Assembly: GCA_001414485.1 (NCBI GenBank)
Contig: LLEY01000023.1
Coordinates: forward strand, 434,001 to 498,000
Source: Calycina herbarum
Taxonomy: Eukaryota; Ascomycota; Leotiomycetes; Helotiales; Pezizellaceae
Length of the DNA stretch: 64,000 bases
Direction of reading: 5' to 3'
In this document: positions 21,852 through 30,861 of the stretch, piece by piece
How positions within the stretch are numbered: position 1 is the first letter of the stretch
How the letters are laid out: every line of letters begins with the position of its first letter
Translations under genes and position numbers: made by a program
The notes under the pieces: generated by a model
What the model was told of the DNA's origin: nothing
Database searches by the model: none
What the model saw: only the letters and a program-made list of their open reading frames with translations

Positions 21852-21860
21852 CGGTTCCGA
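21852..21860 (-). promoter_or_regulatory. Candidate cluster motif TCGGAACCG, copy 2
   Basis: Reads CGGTTCCGA on the plus strand. Located between the HxxHC-protein and precursor genes. Confidence 0.45.
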
Positions 21861-22018
21861 ATGTTACATGTACTACCAGTTCCGAGAGTGCAATTCCGAA
21901 AACAGAAGACAATATTCCTTCAACCTTACTGCAAAGGTTTCGATGTTCATTGGGTATCTGTAATGCAGCAATGAACTTAATAACCGATTTGATTTCTCGC
22001 CAAAGATTTTTGAGGTGT

Positions 22019-22027
22019 TCGGAACCG
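22019..22027 (+). promoter_or_regulatory. Candidate cluster motif TCGGAACCG, copy 3
   Basis: About 205 bp upstream of the precursor ATG. The match to copy 1 extends by two bases (TCGGAACCGGA). Confidence 0.5.
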
Positions 22028-22231
22028 GAACTGAAGAGAACCAAGATCGTGATGTTTAAAAGCAAAGGCTCTTCATAGTAGAATGAAAAGTATACATTCA
22101 TCTCAAGCTCTCATACCCCAAACCACACCGCGCAAACAAAAGGTAGCACCCCAACCCCTTCATTTGAAAACAAAAGGCGGAATTTTGATCAAAACACAGC
22201 TCCTCCATCTCGAATTTCTCTCCATCTCAAA

Positions 22232-22564
22232 ATGAAGTTCAACATCGGCCTCCTCACAATGGCCCTCGCCATGGCCGTATCCGCAGCCCCAACCGCCAAC
22301 CCATCTCAACCCATCGACTTCGAAGCAAACCAAATCGCCGCACGCGAGAAAGCAGCCTACGCCTATGCACCTCAGGAGAAGCGCGAGAAAGCAGCTTACG
22401 CATATAAGCGGGAGAAGGCAGCATATGCGTATGCGCCAAACGAGAAGAGAGAGAAAGCCGCATATGCTTATGCACCTGTTGAGGAGAGAGAGGAGAAACG
22501 GGAGAAGGCTGCTTATGCTTATGCTCCTAATGAGAAGCGCGAGAAAGCTGCGTATGCGTATTGA
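22232..22564 (+). CDS. RiPP precursor peptide with six AAYAY cores and KR processing sites
   Basis: A single-exon, 110-residue protein. Residues 1-18 form a signal peptide (MKFNIGLLTMALAMAVSA|AP). A 20-residue pro-segment follows. From residue 39 the rest is a repeat: six AAYAY copies at 41-45, 54-58, 63-67, 76-80, 93-97 and 106-110, mostly in the frame EKAAYAYAPNEKR. Kex2-type KR sites lie at 50-51, 59-60, 72-73, 89-90 and 102-103. The protein ends exactly on the last AAYAY. There is no Cys and no alpha-pheromone-like Trp pattern. Signal peptide plus KR-separated identical short cores containing Tyr is the design of dikaritin precursors (UstA, PhomA) and other Kex2-processed repeat proteins. 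I know of no described product with an AAYAY core. Neighbouring tyrosinase and UstYa-like genes support the dikaritin reading. Confidence 0.88.
   Translation: MKFNIGLLTMALAMAVSAAPTANPSQPIDFEANQIAAREKAAYAYAPQEKREKAAYAYKREKAAYAYAPNEKREKAAYAYAPVEEREEKREKAAYAYAPNEKREKAAYAY
22346..22561 (+). repeat. In-frame tandem repeat encoding the AAYAY/KR units
   Basis: Six imperfect units of 27-51 bp. DNA divergence between units is mainly synonymous (GCC/GCA/GCT/GCG and TAC/TAT exchange), while the AAYAY core and the KR dipeptide are unchanged. This suggests selection on the encoded peptide. Confidence 0.85.
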
Positions 22565-22900
22565 GGAACTGTGCTTGAGATGAGATGTTGCGGGAGAGTC
22601 TTGGATGTAAACGGAGATGGGGATGGGATGGAGAGACATGCATGGAGCTTTGTTTGAATGTCTCAAATAGCAACTTGCAGTGAAAAATGAAAGATTATTT
22701 TCCCAACACCATCAAAAACACTTGGAAAGTGGCAACCATTGGACATTTCACCCGAGTGCCGCTTTATTGAGGAGGTCTGGGTCTGCTGAAGTTGTGATGG
22801 TGAATAGGCATCCACGTAACACCGCCAATGATTTGAAACGACTCAACTTGCCATCGGAATACCATCACCAAGCAAACGCTATTCGTGACCATCTATCAGC
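22565..22900. other. Intergenic spacer downstream of the precursor gene
   Basis: 3' UTR of the precursor gene and 5' flank of the next gene. A 101-codon frame at 22680-22985 overlaps the first exon of the next gene in another frame and is not called. Confidence 0.4.
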
Positions 22901-23523
22901 ATGCCTACACCCGGAAAACGAAAGAGGGAGGCAGGAGAACTTGACGACCAATGCTCTCTTGACGGTGGGTGCTCAATCAAAATGAACTCGTTTAATACAA
23001 GATCGCTTACGGTGCTGTGGCTGGCAAACGGAGAAGTAAAGCTCTGAAGCTCACCCACCACAAGCGACCCGAGGACGAGCTCAGCGCAAGACTTGAAGAT
23101 ATTGAAATGAACTCCGGAGAGGAGGCAAGCTCGAACGAATCAGACAGCCTTTCAAGTCGGGCGGACACGGACAAAGATTCGATCAGAGTTGAACTAGGCT
23201 TGGACGAGGAAGAGGACGAAATGGCGGAAGATCCAACAGATCCAAGAGGAGCAAACATCCACATTGTCATGGTGCGAAAAGTTGAGGATAGGTTGAATGG
23301 AAACCCTACGCCTGCCATCGAGGGAGTTTTCAGCACGATCAAAGATGCGCAACAGAGAGCCAGGAATTACTGCGGGAAATGGTTGGAGCAAAATTACCCA
23401 GGGAAGAGGCACCGGGATGAAACCTATCGGATACATACATTTGGATGGGAATGTGGTCCTTTTGAGATTGAGATTAAGTCGGCTGTGGTGAAGGGTGCTA
23501 GTTCCGAACCTCGGGAGTATTAG
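22901..23523 (+). CDS. Hypothetical acidic protein
   Basis: Proposed join(22901..22964,23042..23523), 181 residues. The start MPTPGKRKREAGELDD is basic then acidic. After the intron (GTGGGT...TAAAG) come a Glu/Asp/Ser-rich segment and a more ordered C-terminal half (HIVMVRKVEDRLNGNPTPAI through RIHTFGWECGPFEIEIK) that looks like a small alpha/beta domain. I do not recognise the family. It is adjacent to the precursor gene but shares no RiPP-enzyme features and no copy of the cluster motif was seen before it. It may mark the edge of the cluster. Confidence 0.55.
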
Positions 23524-25214
23524 ATTGGGATCTGGCACGATGGACTGGAGCTGGCGGGTCGAGATTCAGGATAGGGAAATGTCGAAGAATGCCAAAACAG
23601 ATCCGCACGATACCGTTTATGTCACCTGGGTTCCGAGAATGTCGAGGCCCCATGGTCTTTTGCGCTTTTTGTCAGAGTCTAAACTTAGTTGAGATTCCTG
23701 TGGTGATTGTATTCGAACTGTTGCCTCATTAACTCAGCATGAGCCAATGTAAGCAGTTTGGACATTGGTTTTTGGCATCCCTTTTTATATATATGTTTCT
23801 GGAGAATCATAACTATTAATTAATTCGTAAGAAAGTTTAGGACAATTACTTTCTAAGTCTTCAAAATTAATTGTCCGAGAGCGGGTGACCGAGAGCAATG
23901 ACCAGGCGTCTTAGCTATGGGAATATTGAGAAATTTTTGATGTATTGCTTACTTGTTTCTATTTGTCCTTGCCAACTTCCCCAGGGTTTCCCTCAGTACT
24001 AAGTATATCAATCCCACAAAGTTATGTAAGGGGTTTTAGAACAAGGTAGGTTGTGTTGGGATGTGGATGAAGGAGAGAGGGGGCAACTCGTGGCTTTTTA
24101 TATGAGATGACCATTGTCCTTGGTCGTTCCTTCCTCGCGCAGAATATATGTGAGGAGGTTACCTAAGATGGGTAACGAGTTGGGGTGCTGGGCATGGGTC
24201 GTCCCTTCCTCATGGCTATTCTTTCCCGATGAACCGACCTTCTGGCTTACTCACTGGCTCCTGCCTTGTTTACATCGATTCTTTCCTGTACTCAGCGCTC
24301 TTCTGTTATATGAAAAAGAGGGGAGACGATTAGAATGGGTTCGGTCGTCCTTTCCTCGTAGCTGCGCTTTCTCGATGAGCCGACCACCTCCATGCTTCCA
24401 TTCACAATACCCATTAATGAATGGAGGTATCTTTGGCAGTATCAAGAGGGCTATGATGTATTGCTTGCTAGTTTCCATTTGCAAGAATCCCGGTCATCGT
24501 TCTGCGTACACCCATGGATGATGAAATCCCGGGACACTCAACTAACTCGGAAAAATCAATTGTTGTTTGTATTTCATGTTTACAAAGGTGTGGGTGATTG
24601 AAGTTTTCGGAGCAATGAGGTTGATAACGGGCAGAGTCTAGGTTCTTCGTCGTCGCAAATGGAAGAGAGTTGAGTCTGGGTCGTTCTTTCCACACCTCTC
24701 TTTCTCGAGAGCTGGCCACTAGGTGGGATAGGTAAACTTGCTCAATGGCTCTGTTCGTCCGTCAGAGGGGAAATGGGTTGGGTAGTTCTTTCCTCGCTGA
24801 CGCTTGAAAATGCCATCGTCAGTGCCGCTTTTGACTTCCTGGTGGCACGTGCTAGCTAGTCCCAAGCGGGAAAGGCTCGTTTGGAGAAAAAAGTGACTCG
24901 AGCTACAAAAACTTAAAAAGATCCCCTCCCCCCAAAACTCTCTCCAATACCAACCACAGACACACTTCTGTGGTCGCAATTGCAAATCGTAAGTTCAACC
25001 TCCCTCTCCTCTCTCAATTACTCCCTCGATATGATTACAAAACCGATCTGTCAATCCCCTGACACCAGATTTATCTGGACATGATGTCTAAAATATGTTT
25101 TAATTCATGATCATCGACCTCTTGTCACATCTGCATCAATCTTCAATCTTGCACTGATCAATGCTAATTAAAGATTCTTACAGAGCCATTCTCGAACCGA
25201 TCGCCATAAACACA
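23524..25214. other. Long intergenic region with a degenerate repeated motif
   Basis: 1.7 kb without a supported gene. Variants of GGGTCGTTCCTTCCTCG recur at about 24117, 24198, 24346, 24679 and 24781, each beginning a pyrimidine-rich segment; two are followed by GATGAACCGACC or GATGAGCCGACC. The last 300 bases are the 5' flank of SEN34 and may contain a 5'-UTR intron (a GTAAGT donor near 24989). Confidence 0.45.
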
Positions 25215-26141
25215 ATGGCGCAGTCATTAGAGACAATCACCGAACCCATTGCCATATCTTTGGTGTCAGGTCGTTACTTGCTATACGATATCAATGTCGT
25301 AACTTACCTTCGTAGGGCGCACAGTATCTGTGGTGTACTCATAGGCGGCATTCCCCAAGCACCTCAGCAAAACGTGTTTCAAGGCCTTCCTCTCGAGCTT
25401 CTTCCCGAGGAGGTCAAGCTCCTGATCGAAAAAGAAGCCGCATACATAGTCGACGACGTTGCATGGCACAAGGAGCGCTACAGCACATTACATGGCGAAG
25501 ACAGAAAGAGGTATTTGGGGTCCTTGAGGGAAGAAGGTCTGCGAATGAGCCAAGCGCAAGCTGCCGCCGCGCGACAAAAATCAGCCAAGGCTCTCGCGAA
25601 GCAAGCAATGCTAAAAGCAAGCAAGTCTTCTGGGAAGTCTAGTAGAGGCGACTCTTCTGCACCTGTTGTTACTGAGACGCCGAATGCTCAGGATTCTCTT
25701 TTTAGTGTTGACCGCCCTGCGTCCCCAGCGTTTTCTGAAGCTTCTTCCAAGATTTCTTCCTGGGAGCCCGCACCGCTCGCCATGACACCCAGTACATCAT
25801 ACTCTCCTTCCTCCTTGCCAGAAAATCCTGCCCCGCAGCCTGATCCTGTCGTCCCTGCTTCATACGCTCTATTTCGCTTTTTGCACAACAAAAAATACTT
25901 CATCATGCCGGGTCTTCGGTTTGGATGCAACTATAATGTGTACCCTGGTGATCCATTACGCTTTCACAGTCATTTTCTTGCTACCAGCTATGAGTGGAAC
26001 CAAGAAATCTCCATGCTTGATCTGGTCGGCGGGGGGCGATTGGGTACAGGAGTGAAGAAGGGGTTTCTCGTGGGTGGAGCAGACGAGGATTCGGATTCTG
26101 GGGATGTAAGAGCATTTACGCTTGAATGGGCAGGCATGTGA
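25215..26141 (+). CDS. SEN34: tRNA-splicing endonuclease catalytic subunit SEN34
   Basis: 308 residues from MAQSLETITE; an upstream in-frame Met 18 codons earlier is less likely. The N-terminal domain (ISLVSGRYLLYDINVVTYLR, GLPLELLPEEVKLLIEKEAA) precedes a Ser/Pro/Ala-rich linker. The C-terminal nuclease fold holds the expected catalytic triad region: Tyr243 in VYPGDPLRF, His251/His253 in FHSHF, Lys281 in GTGVKKGF. Sen34 cleaves the 3' splice site of intron-containing tRNAs as part of the Sen2-Sen34-Sen15-Sen54 complex. Single exon and normal length. Confidence 0.92.
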   Translation: MAQSLETITEPIAISLVSGRYLLYDINVVTYLRRAHSICGVLIGGIPQAPQQNVFQGLPLELLPEEVKLLIEKEAAYIVDDVAWHKERYSTLHGEDRKRYLGSLREEGLRMSQAQAAAARQKSAKALAKQAMLKASKSSGKSSRGDSSAPVVTETPNAQDSLFSVDRPASPAFSEASSKISSWEPAPLAMTPSTSYSPSSLPENPAPQPDPVVPASYALFRFLHNKKYFIMPGLRFGCNYNVYPGDPLRFHSHFLATSYEWNQEISMLDLVGGGRLGTGVKKGFLVGGADEDSDSGDVRAFTLEWAGM

Positions 26142-26611
26142 TTCTGAAAGTTAGGTAGCTCAATTAACTATTACCCAAACCAAGCTTTAATGTCTCGATT
26201 CTAGGTGCTGTACTGGTAAAAATGACTTAATGATGAGCTTAGTACTAATGATGACACTTTGATCCTACTATATCTTCACTCCATCTCACAAGGTCCTTAA
26301 AAGTGAAGTCACTTGTCTTGATTTACCTCGGAGCATTCGGGCCGACGCCGCTTCAGCATTGGACCTTGACCTGGTCGCGGGCACATATCAAGCAACCCTC
26401 ACTTCTAAACTTCTTTGTGACTACTTACAAACGCGCGCACAAGCCGCAATGCCAGTGGGGTCTTGCAGGAAACGGAGCTTCTGATCTTCTTTTATCATGG
26501 ACTTTTCCTTGTTTCAATAGCCTCTGCCTCTGCTCCCAGATCTTCAACAGCACGCCATATTCTTCCGCTCCTGCAGAAGTTGGAACGATCCGGGCTCGCC
26601 GCCTACAAACC
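26142..26611. other. Spacer and probable 5' UTR of the RING membrane protein gene
   Basis: The reading frame of the next gene is open back to 26303, but that stretch lacks the character of the downstream protein and is treated here as leader. No other feature. Confidence 0.4.
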
Positions 26612-29575
26612 ATGGCTGCAGCGTTCGACCACTCAGCCAGATTCGATCTGGGTTCTTGGACGGCAAACTGGACTGCCTTCAATGCTACACAATATATTCC
26701 ATCCGCCAAAGACCTCGCGCTGGCCGGTCCGCGGATGTTCATGAAACTTGGTTCCCTTCTCCCAGTCCCAGAAGCAGTCGATAACATATTTGGAGCACGA
26801 TTAGGTCAGAGAATCATACCAGAAGCCACCGGGGCGGGCAATCGAATAGTAGAAGCGATCACGACGGCCTCAGCATCTGCGAGAGAAGTGGCACAAGCAG
26901 CGACCGAGATAGTGGTGGAAGTCGACGAGGAAACAATCGGCCTTGCCTCGAGGTTCTCAATGGAGGGCGCAAGGAGTTTGGGAAATGTCTTTGGATATAT
27001 TACCAGCAAATGGGCCATACTTTGTTTCTTTATCGCTCTCGTCTTGAATCGATCCGGCATATATGCGTCAACGCGACGGAATCTCCTCCTTCCATGGAAG
27101 ATTCGTCTTCTAGTGAGAATCGTCCCCATAGTTCTGCTGGCCATGCAATCCCTCACTTTACTCCGATCTATAAAATGCCAGACCTCCCCAGATTTTGCCA
27201 TGCTACGTTGGGGGAATGCATCCAAGCACTCGGATTTGATGTTTACACAAGATGGAGGCTTTTTACATACCATGAGTTCAACATTATTATTCGGAGAAGC
27301 GGATGAGGCTTCCTGTCTGGCTGTGAATATGATACCACCGGATTACGAGGAACCCGAAGACAAATCCAAATCCGTTGCAGAAAGGCCCCGCGTTGTGTTG
27401 ACGGGATCCTTATCCCGTCTTTGGCCTCTATTCCAAACCTTTTGCTTGAGTCAAGTTGTTGAAACCATTTCTTGCGCTGTTCAGGGACGCCTGGTGGCTG
27501 CCGAGACAGGAATGACCATCTTTGAACACTCTTTAGCTTTTGCGGAAGCGGATGCTGCAATTGGGAATCAGTTGGGATTTGGTTCTTTTGGTGGCACAAA
27601 GATGGCGAAAGCCTGGACAAATTCCAGTTCTCCATCAGGTGGTGAAATACAGGAGATAGCCATTACCCGGAAAATGATCATGCAGCGAGTCAACACTGCC
27701 GCAGAAGTGCTGCTTGTTGGCTTTCTCTCCAGCATGAACCATCTTACCAGCCATATACTTGCCATTTTCAACATGCAAGGAAGAATGCGACTTGTCAATA
27801 CTGGATTTTGGGGCATGGCTTTCATGTCCGCTATCGCCTGGGGCTTATGGAGTTTTTCCATGGACGATCTGTCAAACCAGACTTTGCTGAGATTTCCAAC
27901 TGTCTGCATTGTGGGATTCATTCCTCACGTTGCCGTATTATGTGGTATTGTCTGCTGCATGGTGATATACGGAATTGCATTGATTCTGTCAGCATTGGCG
28001 CCACCCTCCCGCGATGGAATCACCCATGACTCTGACGATGACATTCCTCAAGATACATCTTTCTTCCGAAGGTTGAGAGATGCACACGAAAATATGCAAG
28101 CAAATGTCCCTCTATCTAGCATAAGAGTTTCGATGCACATGGACTTTTATACAGCACTACTGAAAACTGGCTTTAGCATAATGACGATGGCGGCCGAAGC
28201 CGTCTATCTGAATGAAAGCCGTGGTGTCAATGTGAAGGAGAGAACTTGGCTAGAAGATGATCGACTACGAGAAATCGAGGCTGTCGGTGCACAATGGCTT
28301 GGTCCAACTTTCAGGCTCCGCGACTCGGATCCAAGTATGGGTGGTGGGAACTTTTCAGATAGCATTGGTTTGGTGGCGGTGAAAGACCAGCCCAACGACA
28401 TGTTACGAGATTCATCCAGTGGATATGCGAGGGAAATGACGGCTCAGAAAAAGACTGGTATCAAAGGCCATGATCGAACAATGAGAGACGGTGTCGGGGC
28501 TACAGAGCGAAGTGGAAGATGGATAATGGCCTTGGAATTTTTCATGGGCATCAATCGATTATTGTTCAGTTGGTGGGCTTCCTTGGCTTTGAGAGGGATG
28601 GCTCGAGTGGGGATTCAAGCCCGACCGCATTTCCTTGTATGGCTTACTCAAAGACCCAAAACTAGTGCTACCAAGGAAACCCGTGCTGAACGTGGTGGTC
28701 GCCAGCCTATAAAGGAGTTCTTCGTCCTCGATATGGACGGCAACCCAACATTACCGAAAGACGACCATATCGATGTTGAGGCAGAGATGAGAAATCGACT
28801 GCGAAATAAACAAGGTTCTTGGGATGATGTCCAAGAGGATCTTCTAGGTTCACGGCTTTACAAATGGTTTATTGACAATGGTTGGTGGGGTGCTGATGAC
28901 AGCAGTGGAGATTTCAAAGGAAACGACGATGAAGATGATGATGATACTACAAGTGTAATCTCCTTTTCTACCACTGGCGACGAACAGGAATGGGAATCAG
29001 ATGATGATGGCCGACGGACACCAACTCAAAGATCTCCTCAGTTTTCCCGCGAATCTACACCTTTCACTGATACACCCCTCAACTCATCCGACCTTGCTCA
29101 ACTTCTCAACCCCCAAAATCCCGAACAACGCGGCGAAGCTACAGCTCTAGCCGCCCACCTCTCAAGCACCAACATCGTCACTCGCTCCCGCTTCAAATCC
29201 ATCGTCCAACGCGAACGCGCTAAAGTCCTCATGTCTACCCTCCACCGCCCCGCACACTTACATTTCACCCCTGGCGCAAAACTCACACCTGCCGAAGAAG
29301 AAAAACTCCTTGAACATCTTATCCTCTCCTCTCGCTCTTTCCGGGCATCCACGGGCTCGCAAGCTAATTCTTGGGCCCGAGGAGCATCCGGGATGGGTGA
29401 GAATGGACCGCAATGTGTGGTTTGCCAGACTAATCCAAGGAGTATCATTGTTTGGCCCTGTCGGTGTTTGAGCTTGTGCGATGATTGCCGGGTTACGCTT
29501 GCGATGAATAATTTTGATAAGTGTGTTTGTTGTCGGAGGGATGTGGCTAGCTTTAGTAGGATTTTCGTTCCTTGA
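26612..29575 (+). CDS. Multi-pass membrane RING E3 ligase, Asi1/Asi3-like
   Basis: 987 residues from MAAAFDHSARFD. The frame extends 103 codons further upstream, so an earlier start is possible. Several hydrophobic helices are visible (WAILCFFIALVLNRSGIY, LLVRIVPIVLLAMQSLTLL, TGFWGMAFMSAIAWGLWSF, and VCIVGFIPHVAVLCGIVCC within a longer stretch). The tail is long, acidic and Ser/Thr-rich. The C-terminus is a RING with CVVCQTNPRSIIVWPCRC at about residue 935, then CDDC and CVCC. This topology and the WPCRC...C-CC RING pattern match fungal Asi1/Asi3-type ligases, which in yeast act at the inner nuclear membrane in protein quality control. The substrate here is unknown. Confidence 0.8.
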   Translation: MAAAFDHSARFDLGSWTANWTAFNATQYIPSAKDLALAGPRMFMKLGSLLPVPEAVDNIFGARLGQRIIPEATGAGNRIVEAITTASASAREVAQAATEIVVEVDEETIGLASRFSMEGARSLGNVFGYITSKWAILCFFIALVLNRSGIYASTRRNLLLPWKIRLLVRIVPIVLLAMQSLTLLRSIKCQTSPDFAMLRWGNASKHSDLMFTQDGGFLHTMSSTLLFGEADEASCLAVNMIPPDYEEPEDKSKSVAERPRVVLTGSLSRLWPLFQTFCLSQVVETISCAVQGRLVAAETGMTIFEHSLAFAEADAAIGNQLGFGSFGGTKMAKAWTNSSSPSGGEIQEIAITRKMIMQRVNTAAEVLLVGFLSSMNHLTSHILAIFNMQGRMRLVNTGFWGMAFMSAIAWGLWSFSMDDLSNQTLLRFPTVCIVGFIPHVAVLCGIVCCMVIYGIALILSALAPPSRDGITHDSDDDIPQDTSFFRRLRDAHENMQANVPLSSIRVSMHMDFYTALLKTGFSIMTMAAEAVYLNESRGVNVKERTWLEDDRLREIEAVGAQWLGPTFRLRDSDPSMGGGNFSDSIGLVAVKDQPNDMLRDSSSGYAREMTAQKKTGIKGHDRTMRDGVGATERSGRWIMALEFFMGINRLLFSWWASLALRGMARVGIQARPHFLVWLTQRPKTSATKETRAERGGRQPIKEFFVLDMDGNPTLPKDDHIDVEAEMRNRLRNKQGSWDDVQEDLLGSRLYKWFIDNGWWGADDSSGDFKGNDDEDDDDTTSVISFSTTGDEQEWESDDDGRRTPTQRSPQFSRESTPFTDTPLNSSDLAQLLNPQNPEQRGEATALAAHLSSTNIVTRSRFKSIVQRERAKVLMSTLHRPAHLHFTPGAKLTPAEEEKLLEHLILSSRSFRASTGSQANSWARGASGMGENGPQCVVCQTNPRSIIVWPCRCLSLCDDCRVTLAMNNFDKCVCCRRDVASFSRIFVP

Positions 29576-30861
29576 GCGAGGGAACGAGCGAGGCAGTGAA
29601 CGAGAACAGATGGCAGGGGGCGGGATGGGGAGGGTCAAGGCATGGGATTGGTGGTATGAAATGAGATAATTGATTGATAAGATTCAAATGGAATATGGGA
29701 GTTCTCTGGGGTGGGAAATGGGACTGGGTTTGCATCATTTCTTTTCTTGCGTGCATTGAATGGCTATTTGGCTTTGGGAGGACATGCATACTACTTCGGG
29801 CATAGGGTGCTAGATTTGTATGATCTGCTGAATATTACTTTTTTACTTGCATTTTGGGGCTACCCTCGTTGCTTGAAGGCTCCTGAATATATATAATATA
29901 TCGCACGAGATGAGCTATGAGCTTTGCCATCAGCTCTCCACGGGTAAGCCGTCATTTATCCATGAGTAAGCCAAACTAAGTTTGGGGGCCAAAAATAGTG
30001 GAGAGTAAGCCATCAATTGACTAGTATCTTAAGCACATTTTTTTTTAGCGGGTAAGCTATCAATTGACGAGTCAGCTACACAAATGTTCAAGTCTTTATA
30101 ACTGTCTGTTTGTCTAAGTTGATAGACAGAGCATAGAGGATTCGTGTAAAGCGTACATTCAAATCTCTTGAAATTTTCTGGTCGTTTGTGTGGAGCTGAG
30201 GAACGTGGGGGAGTACTTTGGCCCCGAAAGATTGGGTGATGTATGCTGGGGTTGGGAATAATGACTTTCTTTGGCTGTTTTGATGCTCCTATTTTTTGGG
30301 TGATGACGGGAAGGAATGGAATTCGGGTTTTTGTTAGGAGTTGAGTTATTTGTGATTGGTTGTAAACGAGGGGAAGGGGGAGGGAGGTGGTGGTTCTAGT
30401 GAATTGCTTCGTTATGCTGTTTTGGATGTGGAATTAGTCTTCTTTAAGTGTGAGAAGTGGGTTTTGTTGTTTCGTTAAAACGTATGGAGATAGGTGTTTT
30501 TGATGATAACGTCATAATGAAAAGCGACGGATGAAAGCAAGTTTGGTTATATTTATTCTGTCTAGGTCAAGACTTATCAAGTGCCAACTAACCCATGGCA
30601 TTTTAGGCAGAAATTTATTCCTTTTCTAAAGAATGTTATCCCTTCCACTGTAGACATGTAGCTTTCAAAACGTCCACCAAAAGTGGCTGCATTTTAGCTA
30701 GAAACAGAACTTTAAGCGACTACATACTGCGAAAAGGTTGATGTTTTGAGATCCACCCGCTTTCCAACCAATTGAGCCTTACAGTGTCTCCATTTATACC
30801 CACCTATTGGTGCACCTTTTGAAAGCTACATGTCTGCAGTGGAAGCGATAGTTGATATCAG
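29576..30861. other. Intergenic region with short repeats
   Basis: No supported gene. Three loosely similar copies of a GTAAGCCATCAATTGAC-type word occur between about 29945 and 30070 (GTAAGCCGTC, GTAAGCCATCAATTGAC, GTAAGCTATCAATTGAC). A MITE-like inverted repeat lies at 30642-30845. Confidence 0.45.
30642..30845. repeat. Short element with 37-bp terminal inverted repeats
   Basis: Left arm 30642-30678 (CTTCCACTGTAGACATGTAG...) and right arm 30809-30845 are reverse complements with about three mismatches, around 130 bp of unique sequence. No TA duplication is obvious. It may be a small MITE or a fold-back sequence near the 3' end of the first surface-protein gene. Confidence 0.6.

Larger units (their letters stand above)
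21582..22231. promoter_or_regulatory. Divergent promoter of HxxHC-protein and precursor genes
   Basis: A 650-bp spacer carrying two copies of TCGGAACCG (21852-21860 on minus, 22019-22027 on plus) plus related TTCCGA half-sites near 21832, 21881 and 21894. The 3' part is the A/C-rich leader of the precursor mRNA. The minus-strand frame at 21796-22101 has no coding character. Confidence 0.55.

Noticed and set aside
22232..22564. Alpha-factor-like mating pheromone precursor
   Set aside because: Signal peptide and KR sites fit, but the repeats lack the WC...GQ..W-type pheromone core and neighbours are RiPP-type oxidases.
22160..22666. A 168-codon minus-strand frame opposite the precursor gene
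   Set aside because: It is a by-product of the repetitive GCx/TAx codons of the plus-strand precursor; its protein is low-complexity Ser/Leu/Ile/Cys without family pattern.
26303..26611. Upstream 103 codons of the RING membrane protein frame
   Set aside because: In frame, but the stretch lacks the character of the downstream protein; MAAAFDHS is the better start, though this is not certain.
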